DNA of 64,000 bases from Microcoleus sp. bin48.metabat.b7b8b9.023. GTDB taxonomy: Bacteria; Cyanobacteriota; Cyanobacteriia; Cyanobacteriales; Microcoleaceae. A model generated the notes under the pieces. That model was not told the origin of the DNA and did no database searches. It worked only from the letters and a program-made list of their open reading frames with translations. Below are positions 1 through 9,421 of this stretch, one piece after another (position 1 is the stretch's first letter; every line of letters begins with the position of its first letter). Where the stretch lies: assembly GCF_013299185.1 (NCBI RefSeq), contig NZ_JAAFKG010000001.1:186001-250000 (forward strand), given 5' to 3'. Both the position numbers and the translations under genes were made by a program.

Positions 1-601
1 GGTTAATCCCAAAAATTACGTAGTGCAAATATGGAACTAAAAATCCCATCCAACCGCGCCTGACATCGGTAAAAAATGTTCCCCCCGCACCGTGCGACAT
101 CTCGGTATAATCTGATGCTAGGCGATCGAGCAACCGCCTGCTGATTTCGTCTGCTTGGCGATCGGTTGTCGCGCTGTTGAAGAGATACTTCTGCATACAG
201 CTTCGGAAGGCTGCGTGATTGCTGCTACCGTCTGGTTCGCGATCGGACAAAGACAGCAGGAAAAGGTTCCTACCGCCGACATCTTGGTTGGGGGAGAGAT
301 CCGGATCGAGCACAGAAGTACCCAGCCGCCATCCGCGCGCCTGGGGCGATGTGAGTGCTTCTTCGAGTGTTGCAAACTCTCCCATCACCACTTGTCCCGC
401 GCAGCAAAAATTAGCCCCGAAAGCCAGCCGTTTTATTGGCAAATAGGTGGGTTCGTTGGCAATTAAACCCTCGATCAGGGCGATCGCTGGCAGCATCGTT
501 TTGCTGAGGCCCTCCTGGGGGTTTTCCAAAGCCCAAACCTGAAACTCATTCAGGGCCGGGTTCATCAGCGGTGAGAAAATAGTATCTAAATTTAGGTTCA
601 C
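1..601 (-). CDS. Unknown protein, 3' end cut by window edge (GTG start)
   Basis: An open frame of 200 codons enters from the left edge and starts at GTG (601-599) behind a good ribosome binding site, GGAGGA at about 607-612. The protein begins VNLNLDTIFSPLMNPALNEF and contains a cysteine pair in FGANFCCAGQ and a stretch with GGRNLFLLSLSDREPDGS. It has no signal peptide. I do not recognise the family; the layout around residues 85-135 is loosely reminiscent of the N-terminal half of haem-dependent oxygenases such as cytochrome P450, but the diagnostic haem-binding loop would lie beyond the window, so that is only a guess. Codon use is like the neighbouring genes and there is no stop in frame, so it is very likely a real gene. 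Confidence 0.7.
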   Translation of the reverse strand, partial: MNLNLDTIFSPLMNPALNEFQVWALENPQEGLSKTMLPAIALIEGLIANEPTYLPIKRLAFGANFCCAGQVVMGEFATLEEALTSPQARGWRLGTSVLDPDLSPNQDVGGRNLFLLSLSDREPDGSSNHAAFRSCMQKYLFNSATTDRQADEISRRLLDRLASDYTEMSHGAGGTFFTDVRRGWMGFLVPYLHYVIFGIN

Positions 602-866
602 GATCTTCCTCCGAGTTCTTTAGGCTTTAACACGCTACGCATTTAGCAGCAAGAGAGTATTGAACCCTTATTTACCGGGATTTCAGACCCTCAAAGATTG
701 CCAAAATCAGTAAGTACAACTATAGCCATCTTTATTTGTAAACGTCGTGGCAATATAGATTAATTCTACTGAATATGTCTGCGCTCAAGTCTAGCCTTAT
801 TCCGGAGATTGACTGTAATTTATTACAATTCCTAGTAAGTATATGTACTCTCTAGTTTTCAAGTAT

Positions 867-973
867 TATAGCCTTTCTCAAAAAGATGAGGTATGACTGG
901 CAGGTTGTATAACCGCTGAAACCAAGAGGGCTGAAGCCCAACAACGTACCTCATCTTTGTGAGAACCGCTATA
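867..973. repeat. MITE-like element, family 1 (copy 1)
   Basis: The ends form an imperfect inverted repeat: TATAGCCTTTCTCAAAAAG on the left and the complement of TATAGCGGTTCTCACAAAG on the right, both followed by ATGAGGTA. The inner part starts TGACTGGCAGGTTGTATAA, matching copy 2 at 31676. Four more copies are in this window (31676, 58770, 59097, 59231). It has no coding capacity, so it is a non-autonomous palindromic element. The remaining gap between the two genes (602-1026) shows nothing else I can name; the element may act as a hairpin terminator downstream of the giant gene. Confidence 0.75.
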
Positions 974-1026
974 GTGCCAATTGCTGAGAGTCGCAGATAA
1001 CTGCGGTTATCTGCGACTGCTTACTA

Positions 1027-4000
1027 TTAGATTGAGGCAAAATCGGCGACACCAATCAGACTCGACGATACTCCAGTTAGAGAAGCTAAAATTTCTCCGG
1101 TAGCCGCCAAGCGAATTAAGGTTGCACCGTCACTTTGAATAATTGCTAATTGCGAGAAAGTAATGCCACTGGCGAGTGCGAGCAAATCTTTGCCATCTTC
1201 AAAATCGGCGATCGTATCGATGCCAGAATTGGTAGATAATAAGAAGCGATCGCTCCCATTTCCTCCCGTCAAACTATCACTTCCCAAACCGCCATCCAAC
1301 AAATCATCACCGCGATTTCCAAACAAGACATCATCAGCACTACCTCCGAGCAAAGTATCGCTACCTTTGCCGCCGAATAGAGTGTCATTCCCAACACCGC
1401 CATCGAGGGAATCATTGCCCCTCATGCCCAGCAAAACGTTATTCGGACTGCCGCCAGTCAGGGTATCGTCGCCATTTGTACCGACGATGCGATCGGCGGA
1501 ATTGCTGGTCAAATCCGCGTCGCCACTGACAACAGGACTCGCAATCCCAGCAGGTAATGTGACAGCTTGAAGTTTGCTATCTAAAGCAGAACCAGTATTG
1601 TCAGTAACTACCTGAGAAATTGGCTTACTTCCCGCACCAACGGCTTTTAAATCTTGAGTTGTTGCGCCCAAAGCTATTTTTTGGATGCGGGCAACAGAAG
1701 CAGGAATTGATGTTGTTGTACTGGAGACAGCAGTATCAATGCGTTGATTTGCTGTTGCCATTACTGTCGCAGCTTGCGAGGTAATTGAGGTGACTTTTTG
1801 ACTGTTGAAACTGGGGTCAATCTGCTGTATTTTCGCTGCTGCTTGCTGAATTATGGGTTCTAAAGTGGCTGCATTGCTGAGGTTTAAGGCAGAACCAGAT
1901 TGAATTTTTTCAGTAATTGAACTCACAACCGCCTTGACAATATCCTTAGTAGATGCACTAGATGCGCCGTCAATCAAACCAGCAGTTTGAGTGATGACGT
2001 TTTGAACTTTTACCATTGCGGATAAAGTGGCGACGCCGCCCGGTTCGCTGTCGTTGGTGGCTGCGATCGGGTCGAAATCTGCGATCGCAACATCAGCCGG
2101 AATAGCAAGAGCAGATTTGATCAGAGATTCGGCGCGATCGCCCTCAATGCCCTTATCTACCAAGTCCACCATCAAAGTTGTTAAAAGCGTGACCACAGTA
2201 GCGTCAGCAGGTGCAGTAACAGGCGTTTCTAAAGGCAAACCGGTCGCGGTATCAATGCCGCCAAAAGCAACTAAATTGCCTTCATTTGAATCAATTTCCC
2301 CATTTTGATTTTTGTCAAATTCCTCGAAGGGGAAATCGAGATTAAATAGACCAGTGCTGTCACTATTGGTTGATGGTTCGTTAGCATCGAGAACACCATT
2401 TTTATTGGCATCCAAAAATACCTTGGCACCTGCAATGTAATTATCAATCACCCAGCGACCGTTAAGTTTCGTAATCTTGAAAATCTGAGAACTGCTAGCA
2501 CCGGCCGGATCGGTGGCGGTTAACTTCACCTCAAATGGTCTGACAAAACTCAACGGTCGTCCATTAATATTAAACGATGGGGGAGTGCCAGTAAGTTTGA
2601 TGGTGTTCTTGTTAGAGTCGAAAGAGAATCCCAGCCAACGACTGTTGAAATTGCTGCTTAAAGGACTGCCATCTTTGAGAGTTAATTTGTAGGAGATCAA
2701 GTCGCCATCCGGATCGGTGTAGACATTTTTAATGTCTTGATTAAACTCCTTATAGTAATAGGCTAAATGAATCTTCTCTTGTGGCGGACGGTTCCCAACA
2801 ACACCTCCAGCAGCAATAGCTTGACCCAAAGCCAGCACATCAACGCGCTTGAAATTAAGACCGGTATTGGCAACACTATCCTTTTCGTCGTCGCCGTCAT
2901 TGATAGTGACACCCGTTGATTTCAAAAGTTTGGCGAACTCGGTTGGCGTCAGTTTGCGGCCCAATTTTTGCTGTGCTAACTGTTGGGCTAATACAGCAAT
3001 TCCGCTAATGTAGGCTGTAGCTTGACTGGTACCGTGATAGGTGATTAAATCGCCATCTTTGCCCGCACCGGTGATAGGTGCCCCCGGTGCGAAAACTGTG
3101 GTTAATGTCGCGCTACGCTGAGAAACGGGGAGAATGCGATCGGCAGCAGTGGTATTAGCGGTGACGAAGTTATTAGTTTCATAATTGACAAAATAATCGT
3201 CATACTTGTACTGACCAATGTCAGAGTTATATACCGCGCCAACTGACAGAGAATTTGGATCGGCGGCAGGGTATTGCACGCCTGGATTGTTCTGGTACTG
3301 GTAGTAACGGTTGCCTGATGAAGAGACAACAATTATATTTTTCGCCGCCAAAGCTGCCAGTTCATCTTCAATACCGTAGGGTGAAGCAGGATTGGGATAA
3401 TTTTCGGCGTCGCCTAAGGACATATTGACACTGGCAATCTTGTAAGTGTCTGCATTTTCCAATACCCACTGCAAGGCTTGTTCTACAAAAGCAAACTTAT
3501 TCTTTTCGTCTTTCTCACGAGTCGTATCCCGCATCACCTTGAGGCTGATAATGTTAGCACCTGGTGCCACCCCTTTGTAGGTTGAGTCTTGGGAACCAAT
3601 GATGCTTGCAATGTTCGATCCGTGTCCTTTTCTGTCGCTAGCATCCGCGTCGCCGTCAGCAAAATCGTAGTTAAAAACGATGCGATCGCTGATGCCGTTT
3701 GAGTTGGTGTCCGGGCCAAAGAATGGGTGATTTAAGTCAATGCCAGTATCTAATACTGCTACAGAATAACCGCTGCCGTCAATCCCGGCAAAACTCGGTG
3801 TCTCGCGGAATTTATCTAGCTTAATCAATGAATTCGATACACTGGCGGGCTTAACATTATTGGGATTAGGGTCATCAGTGCCGTCAATATCGTTAAAATT
3901 CGCTGGGGCGATCGGGTTGTTATTAATCAGCAAACTGGTTGTAGCAGGCTTGAAAGTGCTAACAAGATTGTTGTTGCTGTTAACATTGGTAAGATTCGGT

Positions 4001-7000
4001 GTGGCAGCAAGGAAATTGTTATTGCTCAGGAAATTGAATGAATTGGGGTTGCTGCTGTTAGAAGAGTTTGTGGTATTTGAACTTAACGGCGTAGGTGTAG
4101 AGGAAGTGACTTGATACCCTGTGGTTGTGACACCTGAAAGGCGAGGTACAGCAGACAGATTTAAGTTGTATGGAGTTTCAGCGCCATTAACTGAAGCAAC
4201 TCGAATTCTGTAAGTGCCGTATTCCAAAAGACGATTGATTGACTTGGAAGAGTTGCCAGAATTTTGTGCCGTTGAGATGACATTGAGACTGCTGTCAAGT
4301 AATTCAACTTTCACATCTGAAGTGAATCCGTTGACTGACAAACTGAAGTCATTTTTAGCACCGATCGTGAATTTGTAGAAATCCTCGTCAGCGCTGCTAA
4401 CTGAATCACTATGAGTTTTGAGAGCAGAAGTTACATTGATGTCACTGGCTGTACTTGCAGAGTTTCCTGCGTCGTCCTTTGGTGCGGCAGTATTGGTCTT
4501 GTTATCAAGATTGGTAACAGCAACATCGGCTGCATTTAACCCGGAGTAGTTGCTGTCATTGCTGATAGCAGGTGCGGTAATAATTGTGTAAGCTTTGTCG
4601 CCATCTATTACACGGTCGTCAACACCTGTTACTGTTGCCGTTTGTGCTATAGTCCAGTTGGCAGAAGTGAAGGTAAGTGATGGCGGAAAAACAGTTCCTT
4701 CTGCTGTATTAGAACTGCTTAAATTTATTGTGACATCGGCAGTAGGTTGGGTATTGGGTTTAACAGTAAATGTTGTTTTTAGTCCGCCTTCATCAGTAAC
4801 TAATCCTGTTGTTGGGTTAACAGTAATACCAGGAGGTACTCTTCTAATTGGCGTTGGAGTTGGTGTTGGGGTTGGAGGTGTTGGGGTTGGTAACGGAGGT
4901 GTTGGGGTTGGAGGTGTTGGGGTTGGAGGTGTTGGGGTTGGAGGTGTTGGGGTTGGAGGTGTTGGGGTTGGAGGTGTTGGGGTTGGAGGTGTTGGGGTTG
5001 GAGGTGTTGGTGTTGGGGCGGTGTCGTTATCGGTAATTGCGACATTCACAGCCGGAATGCCGATCGCACTATACTTGCTATCGGTACTGGTAGCGGTATG
5101 AGAAATACTGCCTGTATCATTTCCTTCCACAACCGTATCGTCAACAGCCGTGACTGTGACTGACTTCGCCACATTCCAGTTAGTAGCGTCGAAGGTGATG
5201 GAGGCGATCGCACTTATTTGATTTCCCCCATCAAAATTAATTGTAACTAGCGCAGTTGGTTGCGAATTTAACTTGAGTGTATAACTGCCTGTGGCACCGC
5301 CTTCTGTAGCTGTGATGTTTTCCTGTGAAACAGTCACACCAGCGGTATCGTTGTCAGCAATCGTGGCAGTTACCGGAGGAATTGTCAGGTTGTTATATTT
5401 AGGATCGGTACTGACAGATTTGTGAGCGATCGTGCCGCTGCGCGTTCCTTGCGCTATGCTGTCATCGATCGCCTTAACAGTGACACTTTGCGCTACATTC
5501 CAATTAGTCGGGGTGAAAGTAACAGGCGCGATCGCACTTATTTGATTCCCAGTTTCAAAGTTAATCGTGACGTTGGCAGTAGGTACGGTAGTCAAAACTA
5601 CGCTGTAGGTATCCGTTGCGCCGCCTTCAGCAATATCTGTGCCGCCTCCTGATTGGACAATAGACACACCAGGGCTATCGTTATCAGTAATCGAGGCTGT
5701 CACATCGGGAATGGCTTTGCCGTTATAATTTGCATCGGTACTCGTAGCTGTGTGAGCGATCGTACCGCTGTGCGTTCCTTGTGTTAAACTGTCGTCGATC
5801 GCAGTCACAGTCACTGTTTTTTCAACATTCCAGTTAGTGCTGTCAAAAGTAATCGGTGTGGCGATCGGATTGAGTTGAGTTCCAGTATTAAACGCGATCG
5901 TAACCGGTGCTGTCGGTTGCGCGGTTAGCTTGATTTTGTAACTGCCAGTTGCACCGCCTTCTGTAGCAGTTATGTTTGTAGGTGTAACGCTGAAACCTGC
6001 CGTGTCGTTATCAGTAATGGCGACACTAACACTGGGAATTGTGATGTTGTTATACTTCGTATCGGTACTGGTAGAAGTAAGAGCGATCGCACCTGTATGA
6101 TTTCCTTCAACTAAATTGTCGTCAACTGCTTTCACCTGCACAGTTTGAGCGACATTCCAATTATTAGGGGTAAAAGTAAGTGCGGTAATTGGTTGAATTT
6201 GACTGCCCGTAGCCAAGTTAATCGTAACAGGTGCCGTCGGTGGAGTATTTAATTTAACGGTATAACTGCCATTGGCACCGCCTTCTGTAGCAGTCGTAGT
6301 AGCAGGAGTAATGCTAACGCCTGGAATGTCGTTATCGGTGATGTTCGCATTGACAGTGTTGCCGGCAGTACCGTTAACTGTAAAACTTGCAGTCGCGCCG
6401 TTATAATTAGCATCGGTACTGATAGCAGTATGGGCGATCGGGCCGGTGTGTGGCGAAGTTTCTGCTACGGTATCATCAACTGCACTGACTGTCACCGTTT
6501 GCGGTACAAACCAGTTAGTTGGAGTGAAACTAAGGCCAGCAATCGGTTGAATTTGAGTCGCGGTGTTGAGGGCGATCGCCACATTTGCAGTAGGCTGATT
6601 AGTGAGCACCACTGTATAAGTATCAGTCGTGCCGCTTTCTGCTACATTAGTACTGCCCCCCGACTCAACAATCTTCACCTGCGGCCCGCCAGGAATGATT
6701 TTAGTAATAAAAGCATCATAATCACCTCCCCCATTCGCCGCTTGCAAAGGGGTTGCTGTTGGGAAATTAGTAGATTTAGTAGATCCCGCCACATAAACTG
6801 CACCAGAAGCATCCACCGCAATACCACTACCGTTGTCGTCGCCGCTGCCGCCAAGATAAGTAGAATCAACTAAGGCAGAACCCGACGCATTGATTTTCGT
6901 GACAAAAGCATCTTTGCCGCCACCGCTGACACTTTGAATCGCATTCTTAGTCGGGAAATTAGTCGAAGTCGTATCTCCCGTAACATAAACATTATTCGCA

Positions 7001-8718
7001 CTGTCTAGAGTAATGCGATGCCCGTTGTCATCTCCGCTGCCACCCAAATAAGTTGAATAAATCGCATTGTTACCTAGAGGGCCTAACTTGATGACAAAAG
7101 CATCATTTGCACCACCTGCATAAGTCGCTTGAACTGCATTTTTAGTCGGAAACTCTGTTGAAGTGGTACGTCCCACAACATAGGCATTTCCAGAACTATC
7201 TACAGCGATATCATGACCTACTTCATTGCCAAAGCTACCTAAATAAGTGCCATAAGCGCGCGCACCATTCGCGTCAAATTTAGCGACAAAACCATCATAT
7301 TCACCTGCAAGGGCATTTTGAAAGCCTAAATCTTTCCCCGGCAAGTTCGTCGAATAAGTAATTCCAGTAATGTAGGCATTACCATTATTGTCTATGGCAA
7401 TGGCTTGAGCATCTTCGCGACTAGAACCGCCGAAATAAGTAGAGTAAACTAAATCATTGCCAGTTGGATTGACTTTAGTAATAAACGCATCAATGTCGCC
7501 TCCTATTGTAGGCTGGGAAGCATTTTTTGTGGGGAAACCGCCATTAACTACAGGGGGGGAACTGTTGTTGCCACCTGTGAGTCCGGTAACATAAGCATTC
7601 CCGTTACTGTCTACCGCAATGCCGTTGCCTAGGGCGCCGCTGCTGCTATTGCCTAAAAAGGTAGAATAAACTAACGCATTGCCGGCTGCATTGAGTTTAG
7701 TTACCGCAGCAGTATAATTAGGTGCTATAGGTTGAAAAGAACCAGGTGTAGTTGGATAACCCGGATCGACTTGTCCAGTTAAATAAGCATTGCCTTGACT
7801 GTCTACCGCAATTCCAAAACCATATTCATTGCCAGCACCGCCGATATAAGTAGAGTAAATTAAGGCAGTTCCTTGGGGGTTGATTTTAGTAACTAAGAAA
7901 TCAGCTTGACCCCCTGGTGTAGTTTGGAATGCACCAGGAGTAGTCGTAAAATTGTTAACAGTAGTTCCAATAATGTAAGCCGCACCTGTGCTATCTACAG
8001 TCATGCGGTTGGCACCATCATAGCCGCTGCCGCCTAAGTAAGTCGAGTAAGCTAAAACCGGGTCAATAACTAGGGGTTGAGTGCGATCGAAATCTCCCAA
8101 ACTAAAACTTACTTGACCGTTTCCTAATAAATTGTAAGCTGCGGGAACATTCACCCGCTGTCCGTTGATGTCTTGATAAACTATCGGTGCGTTATCAATT
8201 AATTCGCCTAGCGGTGTCTCTAGTATCAGTGCTCCGTCGTCACGCAACCGGATGTTGTTAACACCACTATAGTTCATCTTAATTTGACTCGAATCGGCAA
8301 AAGGTGCAACCAAAAACTCGCTTTTAAGTTGTCCTTCCGTGCCTTTTAAAACGCGATCGATTCCTTGATAAACGTTTTGATAAACAACGCCGTTAAAAGT
8401 AGGAACGTCAGTGTGCCATTGACTGGAATCTTCGCCTAAAATAAAGTTAGCAACTCCGGGCAATTTTTCCAGCCCGGAAATTGTAGGATTCGGGTTGCTG
8501 TTGGCTAAGCTGCTGCGGACAATGGCAGAATTTGTGGCTTGGTTTCCCGGTTCATTTGGTTTTTGGAAAGCGGTAAAGGTGATTTCGTTGGGAGTGAAAT
8601 AGATGCTGTGACCGGCGCCTTTGACCTGGAATTTCACATTAGGGTCTGTTTGTCCAGCATTTGCAATAAAACTTAAGGGAATTTGACCGTAAGATGTTTG
8701 TTGATTTGGAGAATTCAT
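1027..8718 (-). CDS. Giant secreted SBBP beta-propeller / Calx-beta / subtilisin / RTX protein (2563 aa)
   Basis: A modular exported or surface protein. Residues 1-220 are the conserved N-terminal domain that often precedes SBBP repeats. About 225-675 carry repeated propeller units with YSTYLGGSGDD and GNAYVTG signatures. About 676-1230 and 1290-1405 are Calx-beta-like repeats (ATEGG...ITDNDT). A (TPP)TP-rich linker lies near 1235-1290. A bacterial pre-peptidase-type domain spans about 1412-1525. A subtilisin S8 protease follows, with catalytic Asp in VLDTGID (~1654), His in GHGSN (~1699) and Ser in GTSQATA (~1893). Near 2405-2500 are RTX calcium-binding nonapeptides (GGxGxDxL). There is no Sec signal peptide, and a C-terminal RTX block fits type I secretion. 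Role (adhesion, matrix or proteolysis) is inferred. It is unusually large, but the frame is intact. Confidence 0.9.
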   Translation of the reverse strand: MNSPNQQTSYGQIPLSFIANAGQTDPNVKFQVKGAGHSIYFTPNEITFTAFQKPNEPGNQATNSAIVRSSLANSNPNPTISGLEKLPGVANFILGEDSSQWHTDVPTFNGVVYQNVYQGIDRVLKGTEGQLKSEFLVAPFADSSQIKMNYSGVNNIRLRDDGALILETPLGELIDNAPIVYQDINGQRVNVPAAYNLLGNGQVSFSLGDFDRTQPLVIDPVLAYSTYLGGSGYDGANRMTVDSTGAAYIIGTTVNNFTTTPGAFQTTPGGQADFLVTKINPQGTALIYSTYIGGAGNEYGFGIAVDSQGNAYLTGQVDPGYPTTPGSFQPIAPNYTAAVTKLNAAGNALVYSTFLGNSSSGALGNGIAVDSNGNAYVTGLTGGNNSSPPVVNGGFPTKNASQPTIGGDIDAFITKVNPTGNDLVYSTYFGGSSREDAQAIAIDNNGNAYITGITYSTNLPGKDLGFQNALAGEYDGFVAKFDANGARAYGTYLGSFGNEVGHDIAVDSSGNAYVVGRTTSTEFPTKNAVQATYAGGANDAFVIKLGPLGNNAIYSTYLGGSGDDNGHRITLDSANNVYVTGDTTSTNFPTKNAIQSVSGGGKDAFVTKINASGSALVDSTYLGGSGDDNGSGIAVDASGAVYVAGSTKSTNFPTATPLQAANGGGDYDAFITKIIPGGPQVKIVESGGSTNVAESGTTDTYTVVLTNQPTANVAIALNTATQIQPIAGLSFTPTNWFVPQTVTVSAVDDTVAETSPHTGPIAHTAISTDANYNGATASFTVNGTAGNTVNANITDNDIPGVSITPATTTATEGGANGSYTVKLNTPPTAPVTINLATGSQIQPITALTFTPNNWNVAQTVQVKAVDDNLVEGNHTGAIALTSTSTDTKYNNITIPSVSVAITDNDTAGFSVTPTNITATEGGATGSYKIKLTAQPTAPVTIAFNTGTQLNPIATPITFDSTNWNVEKTVTVTAIDDSLTQGTHSGTIAHTATSTDANYNGKAIPDVTASITDNDSPGVSIVQSGGGTDIAEGGATDTYSVVLTTVPTANVTINFETGNQISAIAPVTFTPTNWNVAQSVTVKAIDDSIAQGTRSGTIAHKSVSTDPKYNNLTIPPVTATIADNDTAGVTVSQENITATEGGATGSYTLKLNSQPTALVTINFDGGNQISAIASITFDATNWNVAKSVTVTAVDDTVVEGNDTGSISHTATSTDSKYSAIGIPAVNVAITDNDTAPTPTPPTPTPPTPTPPTPTPPTPTPPTPTPPTPTPPTPTPPLPTPTPPTPTPTPTPIRRVPPGITVNPTTGLVTDEGGLKTTFTVKPNTQPTADVTINLSSSNTAEGTVFPPSLTFTSANWTIAQTATVTGVDDRVIDGDKAYTIITAPAISNDSNYSGLNAADVAVTNLDNKTNTAAPKDDAGNSASTASDINVTSALKTHSDSVSSADEDFYKFTIGAKNDFSLSVNGFTSDVKVELLDSSLNVISTAQNSGNSSKSINRLLEYGTYRIRVASVNGAETPYNLNLSAVPRLSGVTTTGYQVTSSTPTPLSSNTTNSSNSSNPNSFNFLSNNNFLAATPNLTNVNSNNNLVSTFKPATTSLLINNNPIAPANFNDIDGTDDPNPNNVKPASVSNSLIKLDKFRETPSFAGIDGSGYSVAVLDTGIDLNHPFFGPDTNSNGISDRIVFNYDFADGDADASDRKGHGSNIASIIGSQDSTYKGVAPGANIISLKVMRDTTREKDEKNKFAFVEQALQWVLENADTYKIASVNMSLGDAENYPNPASPYGIEDELAALAAKNIIVVSSSGNRYYQYQNNPGVQYPAADPNSLSVGAVYNSDIGQYKYDDYFVNYETNNFVTANTTAADRILPVSQRSATLTTVFAPGAPITGAGKDGDLITYHGTSQATAYISGIAVLAQQLAQQKLGRKLTPTEFAKLLKSTGVTINDGDDEKDSVANTGLNFKRVDVLALGQAIAAGGVVGNRPPQEKIHLAYYYKEFNQDIKNVYTDPDGDLISYKLTLKDGSPLSSNFNSRWLGFSFDSNKNTIKLTGTPPSFNINGRPLSFVRPFEVKLTATDPAGASSSQIFKITKLNGRWVIDNYIAGAKVFLDANKNGVLDANEPSTNSDSTGLFNLDFPFEEFDKNQNGEIDSNEGNLVAFGGIDTATGLPLETPVTAPADATVVTLLTTLMVDLVDKGIEGDRAESLIKSALAIPADVAIADFDPIAATNDSEPGGVATLSAMVKVQNVITQTAGLIDGASSASTKDIVKAVVSSITEKIQSGSALNLSNAATLEPIIQQAAAKIQQIDPSFNSQKVTSITSQAATVMATANQRIDTAVSSTTTSIPASVARIQKIALGATTQDLKAVGAGSKPISQVVTDNTGSALDSKLQAVTLPAGIASPVVSGDADLTSNSADRIVGTNGDDTLTGGSPNNVLLGMRGNDSLDGGVGNDTLFGGKGSDTLLGGSADDVLFGNRGDDLLDGGLGSDSLTGGNGSDRFLLSTNSGIDTIADFEDGKDLLALASGITFSQLAIIQSDGATLIRLAATGEILASLTGVSSSLIGVADFASI
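4850..5016. repeat. 15-bp coding minisatellite (TPPTP repeat), G-rich on + strand
   Basis: Eight to nine near-perfect tandem copies of a 15-bp unit (GGAGGTGTTGGGGTT on the + strand) encode the Pro-Thr linker of the giant protein. The unit is a multiple of three, so copy-number change keeps the frame. The + strand has regularly spaced G-runs. Confidence 0.9.
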
Positions 8719-8959
8719 AGCTGGTACCCCTGGTTTATGTTATGTCAGTAAGTCTACGGAAGTACCAGCTCGGCTGTATTGTAAATTCTTGCGAAAAATT
8801 TGCGAAAAATACAATTTTCTTGCGAAATTTCTCGGATTTTTGTGAATAATTGTAACAATGGTTGGGGGGTGCGATTTGTAAGTGCGACATTCTGAGGGTT
8901 CGCCAGGGGTTGAAATGCCTGTTTCATAGTCCAACCGGGGTTAAAATGCCTGTTTCATA

Positions 8960-9102
8960 GTCCGCCAGGGGTTAAAACCCCTGTCTCATAGCGGAAGTCC
9001 TCTCACAGAGGACTGGGATTGACGATCGTAATTTAATTTGGTTTTTCAGTCGGTTTCAACCGATTTTCGCTTTCTCGACGGGGAATTGATTTCCCGGCGG
9101 AC
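8960..9102. repeat. Palindromic repeat family 4, copy A
   Basis: Begins with a short palindrome AGGGGTTAAAACCCCT, followed by CTCATAGCGGAAGTCCTC, a GTCGGTTTCAACCGA core and a closing GCGGAC end. The same order of blocks recurs in copy B (9224-9364). A shorter, degenerate leading segment lies at about 8895-8959. No promoter for the giant gene could be assigned with confidence in this 700-bp gap. Confidence 0.65.
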
Positions 9103-9119
9103 TTGTGGGTAATCCGAAG

Positions 9120-9215
9120 ACTTTTGAATGCGAAATATTTTGGGTAATAAATACTTTTGAATGCGAAATATTTTGGGTAATGCGAAGACTTTTGAATGCG
9201 AAATATTTTGGGTAA
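9120..9215. repeat. Tandem repeat, about 28 bp, three copies
   Basis: The block ACTTTTGAATGCGAAATATT followed by TTGGGTAA is present three times (starting near 9120, 9153 and 9188) with short variable joints. It sits between the two family 4 palindromic copies. Function unknown. Confidence 0.85.
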
Positions 9216-9223
9216 GTCCGAGA

Positions 9224-9364
9224 GTCCGCCAGGGGTTTTTAACCCCTGTCTCATAGCGAAAGTCTTCTCAAAGAGGACTCATATTAATCGTAATTTAATC
9301 TAGATTTACCAGTCGGTCTCAACCGACTTTCGCTATGAGGCAGGGGTTTAAACCCCTGCCGGAC
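9224..9364. repeat. Palindromic repeat family 4, copy B
   Basis: AGTCCGCCAGGGGTTTTTAA at the left and CCCCTGCCGGACT at the right form terminal inverted repeats. Inside are CTCATAGCGAAAGTC and its complement GACTTTCGCTATGAG, and the GTCGGTCTCAACCGAC core. The whole block can fold into one long cruciform. A MITE-like origin is inferred. Confidence 0.7.
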
Positions 9365-9421
9365 TGTCGGACTGCCGGAGGGCCTGACTGCCGGAGGGCC
9401 GGACTGCGGGTGTTACCTTTA

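Noticed and set aside
4595-5101. Val/Gly-rich frame on the + strand
   Set aside because: It is the antisense shadow of the Calx-beta and TPPTP part of the giant gene, created by the 15-bp repeat.
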